Shown here piece by piece: positions 36,695-49,000 of a stretch of 64,000 bases of DNA (positions are counted from its first letter, which is position 1; each line of letters starts with the position of its first letter). The position numbers and the translations under genes are program-made. The notes beneath the pieces are model-generated. The model was given only the letters and a program-made list of their open reading frames with translations. It was not told the origin of the DNA and did not search any database. This DNA comes from Batillaria attramentaria (lineage: Eukaryota > Mollusca > Gastropoda > Batillariidae), in contig JACVVK020000139.1 of NCBI GenBank assembly GCA_018292915.2, positions 682,001 through 746,000 on the forward strand, in the 5' to 3' direction.

Positions 36695-37060
36695 GGGACG
36701 GTCGGTGGTCTAGTGGTTAAGACTTTGTCACCAATGCAAGATGCACTGTTCAAGTCCCACTCGGGACAAACAATTTTTTCTTTCACGTAAGTGGGCCAAC
36801 CGCCAGGGGTTCTCTCCGGGTACTCCGACTTCCTCCCCCTCTGCTGGAAATGTTCAGCCCACAAAATTTGAAAATAAATGTTATTCTAAAATTCCGAAAC
36901 TTAAATTGCTGAGCTGACCCTTCAACATGTGATTGTTATGTGTCTGAGAGAATGTGTGTGATTCACGTGAGCGTGTGTGTTGGGTGTAGCTCGCAGTGCT
37001 TTGAGCCAAATATTTGGGATAAAATGCCTATATATATATCAATGTGATTCTTATTATGTG
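36695..37060 (+). mobile_element. tRNA-derived SINE, near full length
   Basis: Head with A-box-like tggtctagtggttaaga and B-box-like gttcaagtccc, then body strings gggttctctccgggtactcc, ggaaatgttcagccca, gattcacgtgagcgtg, and a TA-rich tail. The body matches the truncated copy at 18763-19050. Confidence 0.8.
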
Positions 37061-37814
37061 CAGTTTTCCTCATTGCCCTGTCTTTGAACCACCTCACTTG
37101 ACACAAAAGGACAATTGCCTGACCAACCAACCAACCAACCAACCATCCCAGTGACGTTACATAACTACGTCAATAGCTTTCATCACTGGATAAGTACATG
37201 TATGTACAACCCTCCTGAAACATAAACGCATCCATCCTGGAAAGTTTAGTATGGACCGGACCAACCCCCTTCACATTCTTCTGCCGTGAGGTTGTCATGT
37301 ACGGAAAAACACGACATTTGAGTCGCATTGACAATAACATATAATCAGCATGTCAAGCTTCATTTTACAAGCTCGCTCGCCCAAACTCGGTTTTATGGCC
37401 GGTTCATGCGTGCACTTGGGATACAGAATCTCAGGTATGTCTATGATACGGTTTTAATGCCTCGGACATGTCTGAACAACTGATACGTTTTACCGGTGTA
37501 GCAACACAATCCTATTCAAACCCCTCCGCTGAAGAACGCGGGGCACACGGGTACCCTAAACATACAGCATACAGCCAGAGAAAACTTACTTAGAAATACG
37601 CGGCTATACCTCATTCAGAGTTCAGCTGTACACTGTGGGGGGTCCTAAGGGAAGAGGGAGAAAGGTATGAAAGTTTTCATGCCACCATGGTGACTGAAGA
37701 ACGTTTTCAATATGCTGGGGGGGGGGGGGGGGGGGGGAGAGGAGGACGCAGTGACCGCCCGACTCGGTTTGAGACACACGTAGATCATGATGCCGCATGA
37801 CCGTGCGCGCGCGT

Positions 37815-37816
37815 CA

Positions 37817-37868
<52 letters not shown>

Positions 37869-37880
37869 GGGGGGGGGGGC
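37815..37880. repeat. Compound (GT)n(GA)n G-run microsatellite
   Basis: GT repeat followed by GA repeat and a poly-G tract, 80 bases from another poly-G tract at 37719. Confidence 0.95.
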
Positions 37881-39389
37881 GCGAACGTGCTTTTCCACTA
37901 AGTAACGCTGATACTATCGGCATCAATCCAATGACCGTGCAAGATAGAAAATTCAGCAATACTCGGTAACCGAACTCACAACATAAGCACTGACGATACA
38001 ACGCTACGTGGCGTTGGCAATTTGGACTCTACTGGAAACGCTGAAGAGGGAGGGGTGGGGGGGGGGAGAGAGATCAGATGGCACAGTCCCCTTTTCTTTC
38101 TCTCTCTCTCTCTCTCTCTTTAAACAAAACTACGAGCATCTGTTCCAGCGATACCATAAACACACACCAAAAGTAGTGCGCATTCCATCTCACACCGTCT
38201 TTTCCTTCAATGTCCAAAACTTCTGGAGCTGACTACATGACCGAGTTCCCGCCGCGTGTACCTGCTACTGCTAGTCAACAACATTCCATTCCTCAGCCGA
38301 GCCAGATGCATGTCGGGACCACACTTCACCCCGGGGTCAGCTATTTAACTTCACCGTACAATGTAATCGACGCATATCTAGACTGCGTGAATGGCGGCGG
38401 TAATTCAGTCCGTTCCATTCACTACTGCTTCCACAAAACGACATTCGGAATGCCGAATATTTTACCTGCGCAGTAAACACTTCTCTCCTGAACATGAATA
38501 CGTACGTGTATAGTATCTATAGGTGCTGTTACAACTTGTTAGGGTATTTCGTTTTTGCTATGGCGAGGCCTGTGTCCGCCCGTCCCCTCCCCCCCCCCCC
38601 TCCCCGGGAAAAATCTGCACTTGCCGATGAGGGCGGCGGTGGTGGTGGTGGTGGTAGTGGTGGGGGGAGGGGGGGTCCTGAGCAAGGAAAGAAGGTGTGC
38701 GAAATGAACTCACAATGGAATAAACCGCAGCAGTCGTGGTTTACTGCTTCTGTCATTTCAATGATGTGATTGTTGAAATAATGTATCTCAATATATATTC
38801 ACGACAATGGCCAGCCGGCGTGACTATGCGGACGCTACTGGTAGCACACGAACTTGCCCAAAGAATTTGATATAATGCTGGTGAACACGCCGCAGGAGGC
38901 AACATGTTTTTACATGCTGTACCCAACAGCGTTTTATCTCCTGGAGACCTATAGTGTATCAGGCCCAGGAATCCATCTCATGACCAACTTCCATCTTGCC
39001 ATGCACGAAAATGGGCTCTGTGTTGAAGTTTGAGTCAGGGTGAGTGAGTAAAGTCGCCCCGCTAGCGTGAAGGTTGAGTCATGAAAGCCCGCAGGCATAT
39101 GTTGTACAATGTTCAGCATTCCAATTATTGGGTAACTAACTACACAGAGAAATGTGCCGATAATTAACAAGGACGAATGGACCCATCCAATAAGGTTGTC
39201 TCTCCAAAATTTCATGCTGTTTTGCATGGTTGCGTTTGTTCTATCTCTCCCCCCTTTTCCTTCCTCTCTTCAAATATGTCAGACAGATCAGAGACACTAG
39301 ATCCGCTATCCCGGCGTTAGCCAGGCCCAGGAACTACGGCATCTGCGGTGCCGGCCGTGTCATCTGCCACATCATGAGATGTGTCATAA

Positions 39390-39560
39390 TGAGGGAAGCA
39401 CCCCAAAAAGTTACACCCGTGTGACACTAGTCTCAGCTGTGTGGCCCATAGCAGCTGACCTAGGTAAGAAAAAACCTCGCTTGCTTCGGCTTGGAATCGA
39501 ACCCAGGTGTCCCGGTCCATGGTCCGAAGAGTTAACCGCTATTCCACGGGGGCCGGACCA
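39390..39560 (-). mobile_element. tRNA-like SINE or tRNA pseudogene (minus strand)
   Basis: Minus strand from about 39558: gcccccgtggaatagcggtt (A-box-like) and gggttcgattccaagcc (B box). No tRNA-like 3' acceptor pairing is evident and extra body sequence follows, so a SINE head is more likely than a functional tRNA. Confidence 0.6.
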
Positions 39561-39904
39561 TCTGGTCAATTTATCACACAGAGTTAGCCGAAAGTTATAG
39601 CAGCTTCCTGTATTCCACGCACGACGACAGAGCCACAGGGTTGGTGACTGGTGGGGGGGGGGGGGTTGGGCGAGTGGGGACTGACAGATACATTTTACCG
39701 GTAATTTGTGGCAGTAGGCATATTCAGCAGGACTTCGTTGAGCAGCGTAAGCCATTTACATGTAAATTAGGCACGCTAGGTGAACCACCAGCTAATCGCA
39801 GCGCGTTAGCCGCTCGCGGCGTTTGCCGTGTGAGCCTAATTACATGCACGTACTAAATAGCCTATATATGCTTTACTCTGTTCAGCGAAGTCTTCCTTAC
39901 AAAG

Positions 39905-40180
39905 TCAATTCAATTTAATTCAATTTCATTTATTATCCCAATTTGGGCAATTTGTTATTAAACAGTGGCACTAAACACACATCACAGACCTCAACGAATA
40001 AGTACATATCAGATGCCCCCCCCCCCTCCCCACACACACACACTCCCACACACACATATAAAGTCATCAGCACATCACATACCTGGGCTTAAGAACTCAA
40101 ATTTATACATAAGAAACTGCATGCAGATAAATAATTTAAATATGAGGTTAGCGACCTTAACAGCTATAGATTATATGTAA
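39905..40180 (-). mobile_element. LINE 3' tail remnant
   Basis: caattcaatttaattcaatt followed by tttattatcccaatttggg is the inverted 3' terminus ((TTGAA)n-type tail) of a LINE like the one at 56823-57370. No coding sequence left. Confidence 0.45.
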
Positions 40181-40224
40181 AACGTATAAAAATGCCCCCC
40201 CCCCACCCCACCCCACCCCCACCA

Positions 40225-40241
40225 CACACATACGCGCGCAC

Positions 40242-40320
<79 letters not shown>
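40225..40320. repeat. (AC)n microsatellite with CG-rich start
   Basis: AC tract preceded by acgcgcgc and poly-C/CCACC sequence. Confidence 0.97.
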
Positions 40321-40323
<3 letters not shown>

Positions 40324-42610
40324 TTAGCTTACGAAGGTTTTTGGTCCCTGCAGTCACAGCCACATTTTACGAAAGTCCTACTAAACACGCCTAGCAAGTC
40401 GGTTGGATTCGGCCAAGGGTCGAGGGTCCCACGTGCTGACTTATCCTGGATATTTCTGGTGGGTCGTAAAAATAAGGAGGACCTGTCATCTCGCATAGCG
40501 TCATTAGTCATGTTAGTTACACGAGCAGAAATGGGCGACAGCAGCGGCTTGACTTGTCTAGACGGTGATGAACACGTGCCATCCTCCGTACAGCAGATTA
40601 CATACATCGCTAGAAAGTCGGCCAGTGTCTCGTGCTGACAGCTCTCGTGAACTACAGTATAGTCTACTTCATGATGCACCCCAACCCCCCTCGGATACCA
40701 GGTACAGCAGTCATCACAACCTACAACCTATCTACCTACAACACTAAAATAACATTTACACAAATTCCATTCAGATTGTAATCAGCTCCAACATCAGGGG
40801 ACATCAGGGTCGGTCTCTCCTTCACACACACACACATTCACAGATTGTGAAAATCAGGCATGAGTTTTTTCTGCTTTTTTGTTGGTGTTTTTGTTTGTTT
40901 GTTTGTTTGTTTGTTTTTGGCGTAATTCCGCCGCCTCTAGGCCAGTTTCCACTGTTATTTGTTTTTCTGCCATTGCACCATCAAGAGAGAGACAAAAAAA
41001 GTGAGGGGAAAAAAAAAAGAAAAAAAAAGAGTGGAACAAGCAGAACAGTTTATCAATATCAAGCACTCATGTTTTGTTTGTTTTGTTTTCGCCCCAGAGC
41101 CAAAGTACATAATTTTTTGTGTGTTTGCTGTTGTTTTTTCGCTGTTTCGCGAGGAAAACAAAAAGAAAACATGTTGGACATGCAGGACAATTTGCCCCCC
41201 CCCCCCCACAAGAAAGTGTGAAGTATACTCAGAGATATAGTACAATGAGAATGCAGCTACAGGTACATAAGTTATACACATATGATGTAAAACGTATGTA
41301 ATCTTGATTCTTATGTATGTCTAACAATACATTCATTTATTTTTAACTTTTAAATTTTTTAAAACTTTCATTTCATAAAAATATTTTCATTATATTACAA
41401 CAAACTTTTTTATTTTTAAAAAAAAGCACACACACATTTTTCCTTTTACACTGAAGTTACTTTTCTTTGCTGCTTTTGTTTCAGAAATGGCCATCCAATA
41501 CACAAACCTTTCACTCCTTAATGATCAGCAATGCAATTTAAAACAAAAACAAAAAAGGCTGTGCACTTTCTTTCTATCCCTCTTTTTAGCTTAAACAGTT
41601 TAAACAAGAAATCTACAAATCATGTTTGCCAGACTCCGTGATGAAAGGGCATGCATTGCACTTAGCAGGTCTGATAAGACGTTTCCCCTGAGCTATCATG
41701 ATACCCTTACGCATGAACGTCCCGCGCTACTCGGCAAAGCGTGCAACCCTTACAGTCCATGCTTCATCCCGCAAAATCGACCTCAAACCTGGGGTTTATT
41801 GCGTGCTGTCCCTAACCCATGTTGAGCACCAGAGAGCATGTGATTTGTCGGGCTGAACTCTAGACTGCTTAGTGTTGTGTCTTGTGGCCGGATGCAATTC
41901 GTTATGTCTCACATTCCCTGTCATTTGTCAACCAGAAATAACAGCTCTTCGCCACGGGGCCTTGACCTCACCTAGCATAAATAAACTGTATCTGTCACAT
42001 ACCGCCATTACCGGTCACTCAAGAGTCAGACGACAGTGTGGCCTCACACCAGGGCACAGGGACACACCACAGGAACACGTCTAATACTCCTGACACGTCA
42101 CTAAAATTTATGTCGTTTCCAAGGAAGGTTATAACCTCCAAACTAAAATAGAAGCACCTTCTGGCGGTCAAGGTGGAATGTGGAATAGGTGAACTAATTA
42201 GAAGGTTTTGTGTCTGCGAGGTACAGTTCTGAGGAGGACAAGGAGATGGGTGGTGGTGTTATCAACCGTCGTCCTTCATTTTTTTTTCTTTTCTTCTTTT
42301 CCTTTGCAAAGTATTCAGGCCATAAAACCTGAATCCAGTCAGCTGCTGACTTCTTAGTCTTGGTGTTTTTGTTTTGTTTTGTTTATCTGTTTGTTCTTAT
42401 TCTGGAACTTCTTTTCCAAAACTACTCTTGTGGCAAAAGCAGTGCAGAAGTCTTAGTTAGATGTGGTAATGTGAACTTCAGTAACACAGTGTGTAATACA
42501 GTACAAACTGAAATTTTCAGTGCATTTTTTTGGCTATTTCTACAGCCACCTTCACCCAATAAAATGTTGGGTTTTTTTTTTAAATTATTATCCATTCTGT
42601 GCATTGAGTG

Positions 42611-42656
<46 letters not shown>

Positions 42657-42664
42657 GCGCGCAC
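42611..42664. repeat. (AC)n(GC)n microsatellite
   Basis: AC repeat passing into gcgcgcgc. Confidence 0.95.
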
Positions 42665-43359
42665 ATTCGAGCACTGAACAACAAAAATTGTCCAGCTAAA
42701 AAAGATGCAATAGCACTATCTTGCAAAACAACTAGCTTACCTCCTTGACAAAACTATCTGTTCAAAACTCCCACACAAAAGATACTTCATATTTTGAGGG
42801 CAATTTTCAGGATTTAGCAAGGCTTGTTGTGGTGAGGACAAATTCAATGAAAACTGGCAGCAAAGAACTTGACAATTAACCCACATCTGAGCTGACAGTC
42901 AAAGTATGTTGGCTTTAATTAATTCTTGTGAGATAACCCACAAGGGTCAAATTTTATGCATCTTGTGTGTGTGTGTGTTAGTGTGTGTGTGTGTGTGTGT
43001 GTACAGGTGTGTGTACATGTGCGTTCGTGCGTGCACGCACATTTCCAGCACATCAAGTCTTTTTGTATTTGCTCAATCTATAAAATAAGACGTATGATTG
43101 TGATTATCATTTACTATAATGTGTATCAACAAAATCAAATAACTTATGTGTTATATAATATGAAGATGATTGTGAACGTTGTAATGTTAACAGTTCTACT
43201 GGCCAAAACCGTGACCCGGCCCATGAAATAATTTATAAACATTGCTTTAATAAACATTGCTTTTATAATTTGTTAAAATCAGTTACCATCTATACTCTCT
43301 CTCTCTTTCTCACACACACACACACACACACACACACCACAGCGCACTCGGCATGACAT

Positions 43360-43870
43360 TTAAAAGATGGCGAGAAAGTGGGTCAGCGGGCGGGCAGGTC
43401 ACAGACTGGGTCAAAGTCAAGTGGTTCGAGCGGTGAACTCAAAAACTCAACACGACTTTGCACAGCAGTAATGTGGACATAGCAACAATCGTCTTTGCAG
43501 GCAGTAATCAACCACCCCAGACACATCGCTTTAGAGCATCAGATTCTCATTTCGGACGACAAAGTTGATCGAACGAGGCGAGCACCCGAGTTGCGAGAGG
43601 GAGCTCTCCATTGAGAAGTCCGAAAGTAAACTCACCAGTTCAAACGTCCGACAGGGAGATGCTCGCTTCAAACTGCTACCATCTTGCGTCTTTGGTCAGG
43701 CGGACACCTTTCTTGTTTTCCGAAACAGTGTACACTCACTCACATCGCACGTTAGCTCACAAAAGCGGCAAGTTTAGTCAGTCATAGCGAAAGATGGCCG
43801 CCCGACAATGCGAGGAATTTCCCTGCTGGTGACGTCACCTAGGTGGATTCCGACGCCTCGAGGGGGGCTC
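43360..43870. promoter_or_regulatory. Promoter-like block upstream of KDM6A
   Basis: A GC-richer, repeat-free stretch holding a perfect CRE palindrome TGACGTCA (43830-43837) and two YY1-like AAGATGGC motifs (about 43364 and 43791). It lies 2.1 kb upstream of the KDM6A ATG and could be its promoter or the start of an untranslated first exon. No donor was assigned. Confidence 0.3.
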
Positions 43871-44536
43871 CATTCATGAGGCGCCAAATGCACAGGCCTA
43901 TTTATGAGCTTAAGGTTGTTTCAAAACTGGAACATGGGCGATCTCATTAATTTTAACACCATATCCACAATAACTTGTATTTTCCTGGCCTTTCTATTCT
44001 CAGAGATATTGCATACGAGTATTATAACTTGAACTTGATGTGACAGCATTCCAGTAGATCACTGCACTGATGTTTTACACAATGATCATTGATTAGGATG
44101 GAGCCGGTATGTAAAGTAACATTTCAGTCTTTATGATCAGCTCACAAAACATCCAGACAAGTTTTCCAGGAAACACCATCATTCTTGCAAGAAACACTGT
44201 CATTCTTGCTACAGGCGGTTTAACTCTGTACTGGGCGGCTTCTGAATTTTATATTGCTATCAAGTTGAACCCATGTGGCTTCAGTCCGTGATCTGTTAAC
44301 CATGAACTGAAACTGCCAAATGCCAGTGGCATGACTGATAAATGGAAGCTCATACTGGTTCAAATCCTTGTAGCAAAGGCCCACTGAAGACTATAATTTT
44401 GCATGTGTCAAAAATTTATCTGAGACTGAGAAACCATGTCATTGTCGCCATAGCTCACCGGCGTCATTGTAAGCACAGTACCCCAGGTCGATCAAACAAA
44501 ACTTTAAAAGTTCTGTAAGTTAGAGTACTAGGGGTT

Positions 44537-44578
<42 letters not shown>

Positions 44579-45255
44579 TTGGGAGGGAGGGGTGGGGAGG
44601 GAGGGTAGTAGTGTGAACAAACTATTGATAATTCTAGTTAGTGTCATTCGTGTGCCCTTGAAGCTTTTGGTCTCGTTAAGGAAGATCGGCATTTTGCTCA
44701 ATTGGCGCTCCATTGTAGCAAGCGGCCTAGTAAGTTCAAAGGCGCGCACACACCGAGCGCGTGCAGTTGTGTCAAGTGCATGATGAGCTCATCTTCTTTA
44801 CCGCGTTGGAACAATTAAGGGTGTGTGGGTGTGTTCGCGTGCGCGCGGTGTGTGACGGCCGGTTAGCTCAGTGTAGACGAGGAAGATTATGTGAGGATTT
44901 CATCAGTTTCAATGATGAACGGCACTTGATCAGTTTCTCAGTCAGCCGGTCACTGCACGGTCAGTGTAGGGAGACAGATACCACCGCAGCTAAAATACCC
45001 CCCACCCACCCACCCACCCACCCAAAAAATGAAGAAGAAAACGTGACTGCAGTATTACCTCAGGTAATGTAATGTTACTTGAAAGGTTGGAAAGTCAGCT
45101 CCACTGAAGACTGACTGGCCAGTCTCAGTCCGAGTCATGTCAAACATGTTATGAGCGTGACAGTTATCAGTGCTGTCGTTTTCAGTTAGGCCGAATGATC
45201 ACTTCTGAATGTTTAAATTGGTTACTGTGTTCAGTCACCGACTCAATTCAGCCAT

Positions 45256-45288
45256 AGATCTTCTATACAATAATTGTATAGAGGATCT
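45256..45288. repeat. Near-perfect 33-bp palindrome
   Basis: agatcttctatacaat and attgtatagaggatct face each other almost without a loop, with one two-base mismatch. In AT-rich DNA upstream of KDM6A. Confidence 0.8.
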
Positions 45289-45463
45289 TTGGTTCAGCCG
45301 AGGCGGCGACTGCCGCCGGGACAGGGCCAGTCCGTATTCTATGACACCCGACACCCACCCCCTCCCTCCCCCCCCCAAAAAAAAATAAATAAATAAAAAT
45401 CAACGTGTCCTTCTCAGGGGAGATGATGATATTACGACGAATTGAATTACGGTAGCTACAACT

Positions 45464-45468
<5 letters not shown>

Positions 45469-45502
<34 letters not shown>
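45469..45502. repeat. (AC)n microsatellite
   Basis: Uninterrupted AC repeat upstream of KDM6A exon 1. Confidence 0.95.
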
Positions 45503-45503
<1 letters not shown>

Positions 45504-45936
45504 GTGCAGAGAACGTGACCCCTCCCCTTTCAACTTGTGTTACAGCACCCCTGAGCTACTGGGGATCCCAACTGCTTTCAACACCTGAGGTTTAGTGCGT
45601 TTGACTGAGTTCTCATGACTTCTGAAATGACACAACCAGTTTTAAACATGTCTGTCTCAAGCGGCGTCATTAACTTTTTTGTCGGGTTTATTTTGCAACT
45701 TGTTTGCCGACAGCGAATACACCTTTTTGTAAAACCAGAAGGACGCTTTCGTTTTGTGAAGGCATAAGCGATTGGCTTGTTTTCTAACACGAAATGAGAC
45801 AAGGCAAGTCATTGGTCAAAAGCCCTTCCAGGATCAGACTGCTATTTCCGCTTCGTTCCACGGAGTGGGAATCGTGCCTCACATAGCGGGCTATTTGCTA
45901 TTTTGCAGTTTAAATAAAATTTCCTTGCTGCAGACA

Positions 45937-46004
45937 ATGGCAGGGGAGTTCCAGGCCATTGATCTCACCCCCGGGGAAAGAGCACAACTTGCAGAATTTA
46001 CAAG
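45937..46004 (+). CDS. KDM6A: KDM6A exon 1 (coding part)
   Basis: MAGEFQAIDLTPGERAQLAE FT plus two bases, donor GTGGGC. The open frame runs upstream to an ATG at 45772 without a stop, so a longer N-terminus cannot be excluded. Confidence 0.85.
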
Positions 46005-49000
46005 GTGGGCTGCATTTTTGTCTGTTTGGGATGCCTTGGAGCCTGCACATCTCTGAAAGTGATAACTGCGTTATTTCATAAACTGAAATTCACAGTGTAA
46101 ACATGCTTGTGTTCACACTGTGATCTGTGCACCCTCACTTCATCCCCAATACCCCCAAACGCTGCTATTAGTCTTTTTATCGTCTGTTAGGTCAGCAAGA
46201 GTTCATGAAGTTGATCGATTTGATTAGTCTTGGGGATACAGCAGACCACAAGTACATATATAGTTATAATTCCTGTGCTCTTGTGTATTACTCTTACCTA
46301 TGTTACTGAACTAAGTAGTAATAAGTGCACGCTGCTAGTCTATACAAGCCTTCGAAATTCCAAATTTATACCCATCTGCATGTGAGACAGTATGACCTCT
46401 GCCCGTCTTTGTCTCTGCTAAACATTGGGGGGTGGGGGGGGGGGGTGACTTCGGTTCTTGCCATATTCGTACTCAGTACACATTTTATAATTCTGAAGGC
46501 CTGTACTGTCATGATTGTCTGGTCAACCATAACATTTTTGCAGTGTCCAGTATGGGTTTCTCAAACTGGATGATGATGGATCAGCAAAGAAAAAACTGAT
46601 TGAAAAGGTATGGCGATTTAGGTATTACTATTAGTTATAACACTTTGCCCCTTATGCAGCAATCGTCAAATGCGCTCGCCCGCTCGCTTTCACTACCAAA
46701 TTTACCGTCGGGCAAGTGAAAGCTCCGGTAGCGGTAGCCCGAATGGTGAGCAGGAATTCTGAGATGAATCAGAACCTAGCAGCCTCTCCCGTCAAATGTT
46801 TAGCTTCTCTATCATCGATGTCGTCTGCTGTGGGCCCGCCAATTACAGTTTCCGTGCATGCACTTTGACTGCGGTATTTTCAAAACATCCGGTCTGCGAT
46901 TCGGGCTTCCAGACGTTTTTTTTTTTTCGGGCTAGCAGTTTTGTTCAGGGCGGTAGCCCGAATGGCTACCATGGTCCTGACACATTTGACGATCGCTGCT
47001 TATGTGTAGTATTTCTACAATTTACTATATGTATGAGAGTGAGGGAGAATGCGGGCATGTGTGTGAGTGTGTGTACATGGTGCTAAGGCTATGGCAGGGA
47101 TGTCGTTTGGGGTCGAGATTTAAAAAAAAAAAATTTTTTTAGGGATAATCTGTCTGTCATGTCGGCTGGCCGAGTCAAAGTTTTCACGAGTGAATTGGCT
47201 CGATTATGTCTGGTTCTGCGAGATTCCTACAGAACATGTTTAATTCATGGAGGTGGAGGGAGCACGGAACAGTAGGGAATCTAGTCGAAAAACTTGTGAA
47301 ACTGCTTCGGCAGAGAGAGCCGAAACTTTCTGTAAAAAGCTTCCATGGCTGTTTTGGCTAAATGTAAATCGCCAAAGAAAAAAAAAATCCTGGCAACATC
47401 ACTGTATGGTGGTGTCAAAATCTTACTTTGCTTTGTCACAGTTTATCACAGAAACGTATACATGTACATTTACCTGCAAGTTACAACTTTCCATTAATTT
47501 TAAGATGGGATCAGTGGCTATAGGACAGACTGACCGGTTATAAATAACTAAGGACTTTGCAACTTTATGTGGGGGCAGTTGATAAGAAAAGCGTGCAATG
47601 TGCTTCATACAGGCAGTTTGGAAAATATATATCTCTAAGAATCCTCACAGTTAAAAGTTAAAACAGAAAATGATGTTTTGTTTGCTTTTTTAACCTTTCT
47701 CTCTTTTTTTTATTTTTATTTTTTTCGTTATGATTCTTTAGTTTTACTCAGTTTCACCCAGTTACCTGTAGTGTATGTTGTAACAGGCCATCAGTTATTA
47801 TGACAACTTACTGAAAATCCAAACACACCTGGAGGCGAAGGAAAAAGACAAAGAAAATGACACGAACAAAGAGAATGACAAGAGCAAGGAAAACACAGAA
47901 GACAAAGAATCAAAGGATGCAAAAGATGATGAAATGGACACCGGAGACGCTGACAAGGGCAGTAAGGAGAACAAGGACACAAAGGTTGCCAAGGAAACGA
48001 AAGATGCGGACAAAACTAAGAAGCGAAGGCTGCTTGAGCATTGGGTCTACTGTCGTCTTGGTCATCTTCACCTGCTGTTGGAACAGTTTCCAAAAGGTAT
48101 TTGAACTGTTTCTGTATTCACGTTGCAGTTTTATTCGACTGTAGCCATTTTTGATGTTGTATATTGTTTTTGTATCGGGGCATTTGTGTGCCTTCGTTGT
48201 GATTTTTCGAGATGTTAATTTTCTAGAGAATGGCATCAGTACTGGCAGCATTTTTTTCTCCCAAAACTAACCTACAATATTACACACCTGTGTTACTTCA
48301 ATTAAATTGTAACTAGAACTAAAAGTGCTTGACTACTCAGTCAAAAACGATTTGTAGCAGTCATGGCCTTTCACTGAGCGAATGACAGATTCTGTGCCCA
48401 TATCGCAGAACTGAGAAGGGAGATAAACTGAAGTTATTGTCTGTAAATGTAAAAGCTGGTATGCAGGTTTATCTCCCTTGGACTTCTCAATTCTGTACCA
48501 GCCTCGAAGGCTCCTTCCAGCATCTGTTGCTTTCATGTTTTCAGTTTCAAACACTTATGCTGGTGTGTACTGTATTTTCTGTATTGTACTCCCAACCTCA
48601 TGTGCATAATGATCTGGTCAACTGAAACATTGACCAGCCTTGAGAGATCACTGAGATGTTCAGAGTACATATGTACTTACAGTCACAGCGAAATTGCTTC
48701 TGATTTTCTTCTTCTTCTTTTCTTTCTTTTTGTTATAAAATACTTATGTTTGTCATTTCAGCTCTGTCATCCTACCAGAAGTTTTATGTGTTGGAGAAAA
48801 ACCATTGGAGGGTGAGTCCTGTTTTTCTGGGAATAGTTGCCAGACACAATGTACCTGATAATTTTCACAATTCATACATGTATGCCCCATCGATGAGTGC
48901 ATCCTTGCCGTTGGAGATGGGGCTTGCGTGTCTCCATGACCCCGAGAGCTATGCCGGCGGGAGATTCGTCTCCTGGTAGGGCCACCCATGCTGGACAGGT

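Noticed and set aside
39487..39558. A functional tRNA gene on the minus strand
   Set aside because: A and B boxes are visible, but I cannot form a convincing acceptor stem, and extra body sequence follows, so a SINE head is more likely. A tRNA covariance scan would decide.
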